Source: Pseudomonadota bacterium
GTDB taxonomy: Bacteria; Pseudomonadota; Gammaproteobacteria; Burkholderiales; SG8-39
DNA: 35,705 nucleotides
Assembly (NCBI GenBank): GCA_025352885.1
Contig: JANXRZ010000294.1
Span: 1-35,705, forward strand
Direction: 5' to 3'
The notes beneath the pieces were generated by a model. It worked only from the letters and a program-made list of their open reading frames with translations, made no database searches and was not told the origin of the DNA. The position numbers were made by a program, and so were the translations under genes. Numbering within the stretch: the first letter of the stretch is position 1; every line of letters begins with the position of its first letter. This document shows positions 24,878-33,252 of this stretch, in pieces.

Positions 24878-26620
24878 CTACCAGGCCATCGCGTAGCCTT
24901 CGCGGCGCGGATCAGCGCCCGCGTGCAGGAGGCCGGTTTCGGCATCTCGCAGGATCGCGCAGACCGATCCCATGCTCCACGACTTGCCCGACCACATCTC
25001 GATGTCGTAGCCGCGCTTCTCCAGAGCGCCGATGATGTCCTCGGGGAAACGGCTCTCGACGCACAGCCTGCCGGGGTAGTAGGCGTGGGGCGAAAACGAA
25101 TTCGGAAAATTGAACGTCCCGACCCTCGGCGACTCGATGGCCTGCTGGACCTGGAGGCCGAATGCGTTGATGTTGAGGAACACCTGAAGCATCGACTGGA
25201 CCTGGATATCGCCGCCGGGTGACCCCCAGGCCATGTGGAACGAGTTGTCTTTGAGGGCGAGGGCGGGCGAGGGCGTAAGGCGGGGCCGCTTGCCCGGTGC
25301 GACAGAGCAGGGATGTGTCTCGAGAAAGCGGCTCTGCATTCCGCGCGTAGAAATGTTGATACCCAGGCCGTCGATCATCGGCGTGTCGTACATCGTGTCC
25401 GACGGCGTGGCCGACCAGACGTTGCCATGCGAGTCGGCGACGCAGGAGTAGATCGTGTCAGGCGCAGGCGGTGCCTTGCCCTTGCCCGGCATGAGCGACG
25501 CCAGGCTCGGCCGGGCAATGCCGGCGATCTCGCCGGGCTCGGGCATGCGTCCCAGCGCACGCTCCTGGTTGATGCGCGAGCGTTGCTTTGCTGCGTAGTC
25601 GGCCGACAGCAATTGGCTGGTGGGTACCTTCATGAATTTCGGGTCGCCGACATACGCCTCGCGATCCGCAAACGCGAGGTCGAGCGCCTGCGCAAGGATA
25701 TGGAGGTACTGCGGCGTGTTGTGGCCGAGCGCGGCGAGGTCGATGCCTTCGAGCGTCTTCAGGGTCTCCAGCATGACGATGCCCTGGCACCACACATCGC
25801 AGGCATGGACCTCGATGCCGCGATACATGGTCGAGATGCTTTTTTCGACGGGGACTTCGAACCCCGCGAGGTCTTCACGCGTCAGGAAGCCGCGATGCTT
25901 TTTATGGAAGGCGGCGATGTCCTCTGCAATCGAGCCTCGATAAAAGCAGTCATGCACGGCCCGCAACTTCGCCTTGCGGTCACCGGAAGCCTGGCGCTCG
26001 GCGTCGATCATGCGGCCGATCGTTTTCGAAAGATTGGCTTGCTTGAGCCGGCTGCCGACCGGCGGCGTGCGCCCGCCCGGGCGGAAGATCGATGCGTTCT
26101 CCGTATACCGGTCGATGTCGGCCGCATGCTGGTCGATGCTGTCGCGCAGGATCGGGTAGAGATAGAAGCCGTCGCGCGCCAGTTGCAGCGCAGGCGTCGC
26201 AGCTTGCTCATAGGTAATCGTGCCGAAGCGGCGAAGCGCTTCGACGTGCGTCGCGGGTGCTGCCGGGAAGATCTGCCGCAGGATACCTTGCGGCACGGCA
26301 TCGCCTCCCTCGGCTTTCAGGCGCGCGAGGTCGGTCCCGGCGGGCCAGTACCCCAGGCCTTCGAGGCTGACGACGCAGTTGTCGCTCTTCATGTAGATGA
26401 GCGTCGGCAGGACCCCCGCAAACGAAACGACATCGGGCTGGAGGACGGTCAGGGCGATCGCTGCGGTGACGCCCGCATCCACCGCATTGCCGCCGGCGTC
26501 GAGGACTCGCATGGCTGCGGCGGTTGCAAGATAGTGACCGCACGAGGCCGCGTAGTGGCTGCCCGCAATCGTCGGGCGCCATGCGACTGTCGCCGCTTCT
26601 TTCTTGGTGACTTGCCTCAT
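24878..26620 (-). CDS. Gamma-glutamyltransferase-like protein (Ntn hydrolase)
   Basis: The 580-residue protein follows the family over its length: YAASCGHYLATAAAMRVLDAGGNAVDAGV (about 23-51), then the small-subunit region from about 389. The autoprocessing nucleophile is probably T389 in PDTIYSCVAD. In classical enzymes this site reads Thr-Thr-His, while here it is Thr-Ile-Tyr, so processing or specificity may differ. TPSPALALKDNSF, then GSPGGDIQVQSMLQ near 472 give the usual glycine-rich oxyanion segment. No signal peptide is visible, whereas many GGTs are periplasmic. The gene overlaps the upstream Bug gene by ATGA. A role in gamma-glutamylated amines or another amide is possible but unproved. 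Confidence 0.87.
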   Translation of the reverse strand: MRQVTKKEAATVAWRPTIAGSHYAASCGHYLATAAAMRVLDAGGNAVDAGVTAAIALTVLQPDVVSFAGVLPTLIYMKSDNCVVSLEGLGYWPAGTDLARLKAEGGDAVPQGILRQIFPAAPATHVEALRRFGTITYEQAATPALQLARDGFYLYPILRDSIDQHAADIDRYTENASIFRPGGRTPPVGSRLKQANLSKTIGRMIDAERQASGDRKAKLRAVHDCFYRGSIAEDIAAFHKKHRGFLTREDLAGFEVPVEKSISTMYRGIEVHACDVWCQGIVMLETLKTLEGIDLAALGHNTPQYLHILAQALDLAFADREAYVGDPKFMKVPTSQLLSADYAAKQRSRINQERALGRMPEPGEIAGIARPSLASLMPGKGKAPPAPDTIYSCVADSHGNVWSATPSDTMYDTPMIDGLGINISTRGMQSRFLETHPCSVAPGKRPRLTPSPALALKDNSFHMAWGSPGGDIQVQSMLQVFLNINAFGLQVQQAIESPRVGTFNFPNSFSPHAYYPGRLCVESRFPEDIIGALEKRGYDIEMWSGKSWSMGSVCAILRDAETGLLHAGADPRREGYAMAW

Positions 26621-27588
26621 TCCATTTTCACTCCGGCTTGTTTCACGATCTTGGCGAACCTCGCCTGCTCCGACTGCGCATACGCTTCGAATTGCGCCGG
26701 CGTCACGCCCTCGACCGGGTCTGCGCCGAGGTCCACGAGGCGATCTCGCACGTCTTTCTTTTGCATCGTCGCGGCAATGGCGGCCGTGAGCTTGTTGACG
26801 ATCTCACGTGGCAAGCCCGGCGGCCCCCAGACGCCATACCAGTTGCTGTGGTCGAAGCCCGGCAGCCCTGACTCGGCCATGGAAGGGACTTCGGGCGCCG
26901 CCCCTGTACGCTTGGCCGTCGTCACGGCCAGCGCGCGCAGCTTGCCGCTTTTCACGAAGGGCATGGCGGAGGGCGTCGAGTCGAACATGATCTGCACCTG
27001 TCCGCCCATGACGTCCGTCAAGGCGGGCGTGCTGCCTTTGTATGGGATGTGCTGCATTTCGATACCCGCGAGGAGCTTGAATTGCTCGCCCGCGAGTTGC
27101 GAGGAGGATCCGCTGCTCGATGAAGCGAAGTTCAGCTTGCCCGGATTTGCCTTTGCATAAGCGATCAGGTCTTTCACGTTCTTCACCGGCAGGTTGTTGT
27201 TCACGACGAGAAAGAGAGGCACGCTCACCAGCAGCGTGATGTGCGTGAAGTCCTTGATCGCGTCGAACGGCATCTTCGGGATCAGGCTTGGCAGGATCAC
27301 GTGAATCGAAGGATTGACGAGAAGCGTGTAGCCGTCGGGAGCCGACTTGGAAACCAGCTCCGCGCCGATCATGCCGCTCGCGCCGGCCTTGTTCTCGATC
27401 ACGACCTGCTGGCCGAGCGATTCGGTGAGGCGGTTGCCGATCACCCTCACGATCACATCGGTCGGGCCGCCGGGCGGATAGGGGACGACGATCCGGACCG
27501 GCTTGTTCGGATAATCCTGCGCCGAGGCAAGCGAAATGGACGCAAGGGCCAGGAATCCAGACAGCACTCGTGCGAATCGACCCAACAT
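26617..27588 (-). CDS. Tripartite tricarboxylate transporter substrate-binding protein (Bug/TctC family)
   Basis: This 323-residue receptor starts at ATG 27588, where GGAGA stands 6 bases upstream and a signal peptide follows at once (MLGRFARVLSGFLALASISL, then ASAQ). A longer in-frame start at 27726 would place 46 residues before the signal and is rejected. The mature part begins DYPNKPVRIVVPYPPGGPTD. IENKAGASGMIGAELV and PYKGSTPALTDVMGGQV are the usual ligand-loop blocks. The stop overlaps the start of the gamma-glutamyltransferase gene (ATGA), so receptor and hydrolase are co-translated. This suggests that the receptor's ligand is related to the hydrolase substrate. Confidence 0.93.
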   Translation of the reverse strand: MLGRFARVLSGFLALASISLASAQDYPNKPVRIVVPYPPGGPTDVIVRVIGNRLTESLGQQVVIENKAGASGMIGAELVSKSAPDGYTLLVNPSIHVILPSLIPKMPFDAIKDFTHITLLVSVPLFLVVNNNLPVKNVKDLIAYAKANPGKLNFASSSSGSSSQLAGEQFKLLAGIEMQHIPYKGSTPALTDVMGGQVQIMFDSTPSAMPFVKSGKLRALAVTTAKRTGAAPEVPSMAESGLPGFDHSNWYGVWGPPGLPREIVNKLTAAIAATMQKKDVRDRLVDLGADPVEGVTPAQFEAYAQSEQARFAKIVKQAGVKME

Positions 27589-27610
27589 GATCTTCTCCAA
27601 GCAGTGGCTG

Positions 27611-30061
27611 TTAAGTGTCCAACCTGACCCGATCGCTCTTTGGATCATAAAACGGTTTGAGAGAGGGCCGCGCTGCAAACCGGGTGCTGGCGATCTCGAT
27701 CTCATAGGTGCCCGATAACAGGGCATCCGGTGTCACCGGCGCCTCGGCGCTCACGTAGCCCATGCACAGCGACCGCCCCAGCGAGTGGCCGTACGCGCCG
27801 GATGTCACGCGACCGACCAGCTTGCCGTCGCGCCAGATCGGCTCGTTGTGATAGACGAGCGGCTCGGGGTCCTCCAGCGAAAAGAGCACCAGCCGGCGTC
27901 CGAGGCCTTCGACTTTCTGGCGCTCGAGCGCCTGGCGGCCGAGGAAGTCGACGGGCTTTGCGAAGGCCACGGCGAAGGACAGCCCGGACTGCAGCGGCGT
28001 GTCCTCGTCCGCGATGTCGTGCCCCCAGTGGCGGTAGCCTTTTTCCATGCGCAGCGAATTCATCGCGTGATAACCGGCATGGACCAATCCTGATGCCGCG
28101 CCGGCGTCGACTAGCGCTTCGTAGACGCTTGCGGCGAATTCGGTCGGGATGTAGAGCTCCCAGCCCAGTTCTCCCACATACGTGATCCGGGACGCGCGTA
28201 CACGCGCATAACCGAGGTCGATCTCCTGCGACGTGCCAAAAGGAAACGCAGCGTTCGAGAGGTTTGCGTCCGTCAGCCGCGCGAGCACCTGTCGCGCTTT
28301 CGGTCCCATCAATCCCATTACCGCATAAGATGAAGTGACATCGGTCGCGATGGCTCGTGCGTTCTGATCGAGATGGCCCTGCAGCCAATGGAAATCGCGA
28401 AGCTGGGTGGCGGCCGCGGTGACGACGAGATAGCTGTTTCGATCCACGCGCGTGACGGTCAGGTCGGCTTCAATGCCGCCGCGCTCATTCAGCCATTGGG
28501 TATATACGATCTTGCCGGGCGCAACGGCTACGTCATTGGCGCAGATGCGGTTCAGTTCCTTTTCGGCATCGGGCCCTTGCACGAGAAATTTGCCGAAAGA
28601 GCTTTGGTCGAACAGCGCGACGCCTTCGCGGGCTGCACGATGTTCCGCAGCGCTGTACCCGAACCAGTTCTGCTTTCCATACGAGTACTCGTACTTCGGC
28701 TCGACGCCAGGCGGTGCGAACCAGTTGGCGCGCTCCCATCCTGCGACTTCGCCGAAGCACGCATTGCGCTCGACGAGATGTCGGTGCAGCGGTGAGCGCC
28801 GCACGCCGCGCGCAGACTCGTATTGACGGAACGGCCAGTGCATGTCGTACAGGAGGCCCAGCGCTTCCTTGGTCCGATCATGCAGGAAGCGGGGGCTGCC
28901 CTGGAACGGCATGAAGCGTCGGGGGTCCACGTCCCAGAGATCCATCGGCGCATGGCCCTTGACGATCCACTCGGCGATCGCCTTGCCTGCGCCGCCGGAG
29001 GACTGGATGCCGACTGAATTGAATCCCGCAGCGACGAAGAAGTTCTTGCACTCGGGCGATTCGCCGAGGATGTAGCGGTTGTCGGGCGTGAAGCTTTCGG
29101 GGCCGTTGAAAAACAGCTTGATGCCGGTATCGCGCAACGCCGGCACGCGCTGGGTCGCAAGCTCCAGATAGGGCAGCACATGGTCCCAGTCTTCCTGCAG
29201 CTGGATATAGCCGTCCGAGTCCGGAATGCGCTGCACGCCCCAGGGCTTGCCGTTCGGCTCGAAGAACCCCAGCAACAATTTGCCGGCGTCTTCCTTGAAA
29301 TAGGTGCAGATATCGGTGGAGCGCAGGACCGGCAAATCCCTCGGCAGGCCGGGAATCGGCTCGGTGACGAGGTAGAAGTGCTCGGCCGCATGCAGCGGTA
29401 CGTTGACCCCCGCCTTGCGCCCGATTTCCCATCCCCAGAGGCCGCCGCAGTTCACGACGAATTCGGCAGCGATCTCGCCGCGCGCAGTGAAGACGCCGGC
29501 GGCCTTTCCGTTCTTGATGAGGATGTCCGTGACGCCGGTGTTCTCGAAAATCCGCACACCGCCTGTTCGTGCGCCTTTTGCAAGGGCAAGCGTTGTATCG
29601 ACGGGGTTCGTCTGGCCGTCGCGGGGGAGGAAGACCGCGCCGACAATGCCCTCGGGGCTCATCATCGGCCAGCGCCGCACCGTCTCGGCCACGCTGATCT
29701 CCTCGACTTCCAATCCACAGCAGCGCGCCATCGAGGCGCCGCGCCGCAGTTCCTCCATGCGGGCTTCGTTGAGGGCGAGCGAGATAGAGCCGTTCTGCTT
29801 GAAGCCGGTTTCCTGTCCGGTTTTCTGCGCGAGCGTGGAGAAGAGATCCGCGCTGTACTTGGCGAGTTGCGTCAGGTTGTAAGTGGACCGCAACTGCCCG
29901 ACGAGGCCCGCCGCGTGCCATGTAGTGCCGCTGGTCAGCGTATTTTTCTCCAGCAGCACCACGTCCCGCCATCCGAGTTGTGCAAGATGATAGGCGACGC
30001 TGCAGCCGACGATCCCGCCGCCGATGACGACGACACGTGCGCTTTGCGGGAGTTCGCTCAT
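27611..30061 (-). CDS. Dimethylglycine/sarcosine dehydrogenase-like flavoprotein with GcvT domain
   Basis: The 816-residue protein has an N-terminal DAO domain with dinucleotide motif VVIGGGIVGC (11-20). H49 in SGTTWHAAGL is equivalent to the histidine carrying covalent FAD in mammalian dimethylglycine dehydrogenase. The C-terminal half (about 430-810) is GcvT-like and would bind tetrahydrofolate, with KFLVQGPDAEKELN near 495, GYHAMNSLRMEKGYRHWGHD near 665 and LSGTYEIEIAS near 785. It would oxidatively demethylate an N-methylated amino acid such as dimethylglycine. Start ATG 30061 matches the family; a longer ORF to 30394 overlaps the divergent gene. It sits 22 bases after the Bug gene's start on the same strand and may lead that unit. 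Confidence 0.9.
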   Translation of the reverse strand: MSELPQSARVVVIGGGIVGCSVAYHLAQLGWRDVVLLEKNTLTSGTTWHAAGLVGQLRSTYNLTQLAKYSADLFSTLAQKTGQETGFKQNGSISLALNEARMEELRRGASMARCCGLEVEEISVAETVRRWPMMSPEGIVGAVFLPRDGQTNPVDTTLALAKGARTGGVRIFENTGVTDILIKNGKAAGVFTARGEIAAEFVVNCGGLWGWEIGRKAGVNVPLHAAEHFYLVTEPIPGLPRDLPVLRSTDICTYFKEDAGKLLLGFFEPNGKPWGVQRIPDSDGYIQLQEDWDHVLPYLELATQRVPALRDTGIKLFFNGPESFTPDNRYILGESPECKNFFVAAGFNSVGIQSSGGAGKAIAEWIVKGHAPMDLWDVDPRRFMPFQGSPRFLHDRTKEALGLLYDMHWPFRQYESARGVRRSPLHRHLVERNACFGEVAGWERANWFAPPGVEPKYEYSYGKQNWFGYSAAEHRAAREGVALFDQSSFGKFLVQGPDAEKELNRICANDVAVAPGKIVYTQWLNERGGIEADLTVTRVDRNSYLVVTAAATQLRDFHWLQGHLDQNARAIATDVTSSYAVMGLMGPKARQVLARLTDANLSNAAFPFGTSQEIDLGYARVRASRITYVGELGWELYIPTEFAASVYEALVDAGAASGLVHAGYHAMNSLRMEKGYRHWGHDIADEDTPLQSGLSFAVAFAKPVDFLGRQALERQKVEGLGRRLVLFSLEDPEPLVYHNEPIWRDGKLVGRVTSGAYGHSLGRSLCMGYVSAEAPVTPDALLSGTYEIEIASTRFAARPSLKPFYDPKSDRVRLDT

Positions 30062-30063
30062 TG

Positions 30064-30119
30064 TGAAACGAGGATACCGCAGCCCGTCCGTTTCAATGAG
30101 TCTGGAATGGAGTCGTTTC
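30064..30119. promoter_or_regulatory. Inverted and direct CGTTTC repeats between divergent genes
   Basis: TGAAACG at 30064-30070 is inverted as CGTTTCA at 30089-30095, 18 bases apart. CGTTTC recurs directly at 30114-30119, 25 bases after the second arm. All three lie in the 102-base space between the divergent dimethylglycine-dehydrogenase-like and M19-like genes, so they are candidate operator half-sites. No regulator gene stands beside them. Confidence 0.4.
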
Positions 30120-30152
30120 GCTCTGCGGTGTATGCTGGCCGCTGCCAAAACC

Positions 30153-30158
30153 GAGGAG
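30153..30158 (+). promoter_or_regulatory. Ribosome binding site fixing a GTG start
   Basis: GAGGAG stands 5 bases before GTG 30164. The ATG at 30162 is in the wrong frame, so the site supports the GTG start of the M19-like gene. Confidence 0.75.
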
Positions 30159-30163
30159 AAAAT

Positions 30164-31141
30164 GTGGGCGCCAAGCTTCATGACAATGCGATCGTCGTCG
30201 ATGGCCTGATCATTGCGAATTTCACGCGCGAGGTCTTCGAGGACATGCGCAAGGGCGGCCTGAGCGCCGCGAACTGCACCTGCTCGGTATGGGAAAACTT
30301 CCGCGGCAGCATGGACAACGTGGCCCGCTGGAAGCGCCATTTCAAGGACAACGCCGACCTCATCACGCAGGTCCATACCACTGCGGACATCCATCGCGCG
30401 AAGAAAGAAGGCCGCACCGGAATCATCCTGGGGTGGCAGAACCTATCAGGCATCGAGGACCAGGTCGGGTTCCTGCAACTTTTCAAGGAGCTCGGCGTCG
30501 GCGTGATGCAGATCGCCTACAACACGCAGAACCTGGTCGGCTGCGGCTGCTACGAGAAAAACGACAGCGGCCTGACCGAGTTCGGGCATGAGGTCATTGC
30601 CGAGATGAACCGCGTCGGCATCCTGTGCGATCTTTCGCATGTTGGGGCGAAGACGAGCGAAGGTGTGATCCTGGCCTCGAAGAAGCCGGTTGCGTACACG
30701 CATTGCCTGCCCTCGGGCCTCAAGGAGCATCCGCGCAACAAGTCCGATGACCAGCTCAAGTTCATCGCGGACAAGGGCGGATTTATCGGCGTGACCATGT
30801 TTCCGCCTTTCCTCAAGCGCGGCGCCCAGTCGAATGTCGAGGACTATGTGGAGGCGATCGAATACGTCGTCGGCATCGCCGGCGAAGACCAGGTCGGCAT
30901 CGGCACCGATTTCACTCAAGGCTACGGGCGCGAGTTCTTCGACTGGATCACGCACGACAAGGGCTATGCCAGAAAGCTCACCGATTTCGGCGACGTGATC
31001 AACCCCGAAGGCCTGCGCACCATCGGCGAGTTTGCGAACCTGACCGCGGCAATGGAAAAGCGGGGGTGGAAGGAATCGCGCATCCGCAAGGTGATCGGGG
31101 AAAACTGGGTGCGCGTCCTCAAAGACGTCTGGGGCGCCTAG
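30164..31141 (+). CDS. M19 membrane-dipeptidase-like protein of the DUF5943-linked type
   Basis: The 325-residue protein starts at GTG (MGAKLHDNAIVVDGLII). It resembles the Pseudomonas protein encoded next to a DUF5943 gene and dgcAB, as I recall that locus. Retained M19 features are DLSHVG (H159), YTHC (H180), HPRN (R191) and GTDFTQG. The first metal motif, normally D-x-H-x-D, is D13-x-L-x-I, and the bridging Glu is Q92 in GWQN, so normal zinc peptidase activity is doubtful. The same replacements mark the M19-like gene at 15483. The DUF5943 gene follows after 3 bases. A role in N-methylglycine metabolism is inferred from context; dipeptide hydrolysis is not supported. Confidence 0.88.
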   Translation: MGAKLHDNAIVVDGLIIANFTREVFEDMRKGGLSAANCTCSVWENFRGSMDNVARWKRHFKDNADLITQVHTTADIHRAKKEGRTGIILGWQNLSGIEDQVGFLQLFKELGVGVMQIAYNTQNLVGCGCYEKNDSGLTEFGHEVIAEMNRVGILCDLSHVGAKTSEGVILASKKPVAYTHCLPSGLKEHPRNKSDDQLKFIADKGGFIGVTMFPPFLKRGAQSNVEDYVEAIEYVVGIAGEDQVGIGTDFTQGYGREFFDWITHDKGYARKLTDFGDVINPEGLRTIGEFANLTAAMEKRGWKESRIRKVIGENWVRVLKDVWGA

Positions 31142-31144
31142 GCA

Positions 31145-31675
31145 ATGGCAAAGCCCGCGCTCGACATCGAGGTCGACGAGGCCAGCGGCGAATGGCGGGT
31201 CGACGGCATGCCGATGATACTCGTGCCGAGGCACTTCCTCGTGAACAACCACGTCGCGTCCGAGAAGGCGATCGGCGTCGAGGCTTATGCGAAGCACCTG
31301 CATGAAGCCGGATACAAGTCCGCATGGCAGTGGTGCGAGAAAGAAGCAGCCCGGCATGGGCTGTCGGGCATCGATGTGTTTCATCACTACATGAAAAGAT
31401 TGTCGCAGCGCGGCTGGGCCCAGTTCGAGGTCGAGTCGGTGGATGCGAACACCGGTCATGCGCGCGTGCGCGTGAGCAATTCGGTCTTTGTCTCCGAATA
31501 TGGCAAGGACGCCGGCCGCAACGTCTGCTACATGTTCGCCGGCTGGCTGGTCGGATCGCTGGAGTACGTGGCGTACGCAGCCGGAAGGCCGCTGAAACTG
31601 CAAGCGGCCGAAATCGCCTGCGGCTCGAACGGCGCGAAAGACAGCTGCAGGTTCGAAGTCAAACCCAAGGACTGA
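31145..31675 (+). CDS. DUF5943 protein with V4R-like C-terminus
   Basis: The protein has 176 residues. The N-terminal part (MPMILVPRHFLVNNH near 24, then KSAWQWCEKEAARHGLSG) is highly characteristic of DUF5943. The C-terminal end, with C159 and C168 in a pattern C-x8-C followed by a short strand, resembles the small-molecule-binding V4R fold. In Pseudomonas the homologue lies between the M19-like gene and dgcA. Here it keeps the same partner at 3-base distance, which suggests the two work together. No transmembrane segment or signal peptide is seen. It may be a ligand sensor or accessory factor of dimethylglycine breakdown; no reaction is known to me. Confidence 0.88.
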   Translation: MAKPALDIEVDEASGEWRVDGMPMILVPRHFLVNNHVASEKAIGVEAYAKHLHEAGYKSAWQWCEKEAARHGLSGIDVFHHYMKRLSQRGWAQFEVESVDANTGHARVRVSNSVFVSEYGKDAGRNVCYMFAGWLVGSLEYVAYAAGRPLKLQAAEIACGSNGAKDSCRFEVKPKD

Positions 31676-31678
31676 CGA

Positions 31679-33250
31679 ATGTTGATCTCAGGTGACAGCT
31701 ATCGCGAATCGCTGCGGCGCTACAAGCCGACGGTCTATGTGAATGGGCGGAAGGTGGAGTCGGTTGCGGACGAGCCCTTGCTTACCCCGGGGGTCAACGC
31801 GGTCGCGCTGACCTACGACTTCGCGTTGCGCGAGCAATTCAAGCCGGTTATGCGGGCCGAGGTGCCGGCGGTCGGCGCGCATGACGTGAACCGCATGATG
31901 GCGATCCCGGCCTCCAGCCAGGATCTGCTCAACAAACTCGAGGCGGTGAGGCTCGTTTGCCAGGAGACCGGCTGTGCGGAGCGTTATCTCGGCGGCGATT
32001 GCCTGTCCGCCATCTGGCAGTCGGCCCATCGGGTAGATGCCGCCAAAAATACGCAGTACGTTGCGCGAGTCCGGACGTATCTGGAGCGTTTGTATGCGGA
32101 AGACCTGACCCTCGGCGTGGCGATGACCGATGCAAAGGGCGATCGCACCAAGCGCCCGTACCAGCAGCCGAACCCGGACGTGTACCTGCATATCTCCGAA
32201 CGCCGTGCCGACGGAATTGTGCTTTCCGGCGTGAAGGCGATCGTCACGGGCGCGCCTTACATGCACGAGCTGCTCATCATGCCGTGCCGAAACATGAGTG
32301 AGCACGACGGCGCCTTTGCCGTGTGCTGCGCGGTCCCCATCGATGCGCCCGGCATGACGATCGTCGCGAGGCCCGCCGGCCGTCCCGGCGAGAAGGGCGC
32401 TAAGTTCAGCGGCAAGTACGGCCAGTCGACCGGTGTCGTCCTCTTCGACAAGGTGTTCGTGCCCTGGGAGCGTGTCTTCCTGGCAGGGGAAACCGAGTTT
32501 GCCGGGCCGCTGGTGTACGACTACACCGCGCATCACCGGCACACCTGCATCGCCGCACGCGCCGGATTCGGGGACCTGCTGATCGGCGCAGGGGCGCTGA
32601 TGACCGAGGCCAATGGCATCGACCTGGATCGCGCGGATAACCTGCGCGAGCAGATGGTCGACCTCATCAAGATCGTCGAGGGCTTCTATGCCTGCGGCGT
32701 GGCCGCATCGGTGTATTGCACCAACGATACGCAGGCGGGCATTTCGGTCCCCGAGGCGGTCTTTGCGAACATCGGCAAGCTGCTGCTCGCCACCCAGATC
32801 TACGACATGCACCGCATCGCGCATCACGTGTCGGGCGGGCTGATTGTCACGCTGCCGGGCCCCGACGAGGACCACAATCCCGCAACGGCCGGGCGCCTGT
32901 CCGAAGTGCTGTCGGCCCGCTCGGATATTCCCTACGAGAAGAGGATCGAAGTCGCCCGGTTCGTGGAAGACCTGACCGCCAGCTACCAGGCCGGGTGGTA
33001 TTCGGTCATCAGCCTGCATGGCGGCGGCTCGCCGGAGGCGATGAAGATGGAGATCTGGCGAAACTATCCGCTCGGCAACAAGGTGGACCTCGTCGAGCGC
33101 CTGCTCGAGCGCGGCATCCTCACGGACGAAACCCGGAAGATCACGCGCAATCGCCAGCCCGGCCGGTGCTGTGACGCCGGCTGCCAGGTGCCCGCGGCCC
33201 CGACGACGGTTGCGCTGCCGGCAGGTCGGCGGCTGGGCGCGGTGACATAG
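31679..33250 (+). CDS. HpaB / 4-hydroxybutyryl-CoA dehydratase superfamily protein
   Basis: The 523-residue protein has the acyl-CoA-dehydrogenase-like fold of FAD enzymes. AMTDAKGDR near 141, DVYLHISERRADGIVLSGVKAIVTG near 160 and GQSTGVVLFDKVFVPWERVFL near 244 align better with 4-hydroxybutyryl-CoA dehydratase than with classical HpaB. Against my memory of that enzyme's [4Fe-4S] ligands (C99, C103, H292, C299), this protein keeps C99 and the His (H286) but has Y103 and A293. A cluster is thus unlikely. It could be a flavin monooxygenase or a cluster-free isomerase or dehydratase. It begins 3 bases after the DUF5943 stop and precedes the CitE-like gene by 2 bases. The last 40 residues are low-complexity and poorly conserved-looking. 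Confidence 0.82.
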   Translation: MLISGDSYRESLRRYKPTVYVNGRKVESVADEPLLTPGVNAVALTYDFALREQFKPVMRAEVPAVGAHDVNRMMAIPASSQDLLNKLEAVRLVCQETGCAERYLGGDCLSAIWQSAHRVDAAKNTQYVARVRTYLERLYAEDLTLGVAMTDAKGDRTKRPYQQPNPDVYLHISERRADGIVLSGVKAIVTGAPYMHELLIMPCRNMSEHDGAFAVCCAVPIDAPGMTIVARPAGRPGEKGAKFSGKYGQSTGVVLFDKVFVPWERVFLAGETEFAGPLVYDYTAHHRHTCIAARAGFGDLLIGAGALMTEANGIDLDRADNLREQMVDLIKIVEGFYACGVAASVYCTNDTQAGISVPEAVFANIGKLLLATQIYDMHRIAHHVSGGLIVTLPGPDEDHNPATAGRLSEVLSARSDIPYEKRIEVARFVEDLTASYQAGWYSVISLHGGGSPEAMKMEIWRNYPLGNKVDLVERLLERGILTDETRKITRNRQPGRCCDAGCQVPAAPTTVALPAGRRLGAVT

Positions 33251-33252
33251 CG

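Noticed and set aside
25235-27160. A 641-codon plus-strand open frame
   Set aside because: It is antisense to the gamma-glutamyltransferase and Bug genes and shows no family similarity.
31679-33250. True 4-hydroxybutyryl-CoA dehydratase
   Set aside because: Two of the four recalled cluster ligands are replaced by Tyr and Ala.
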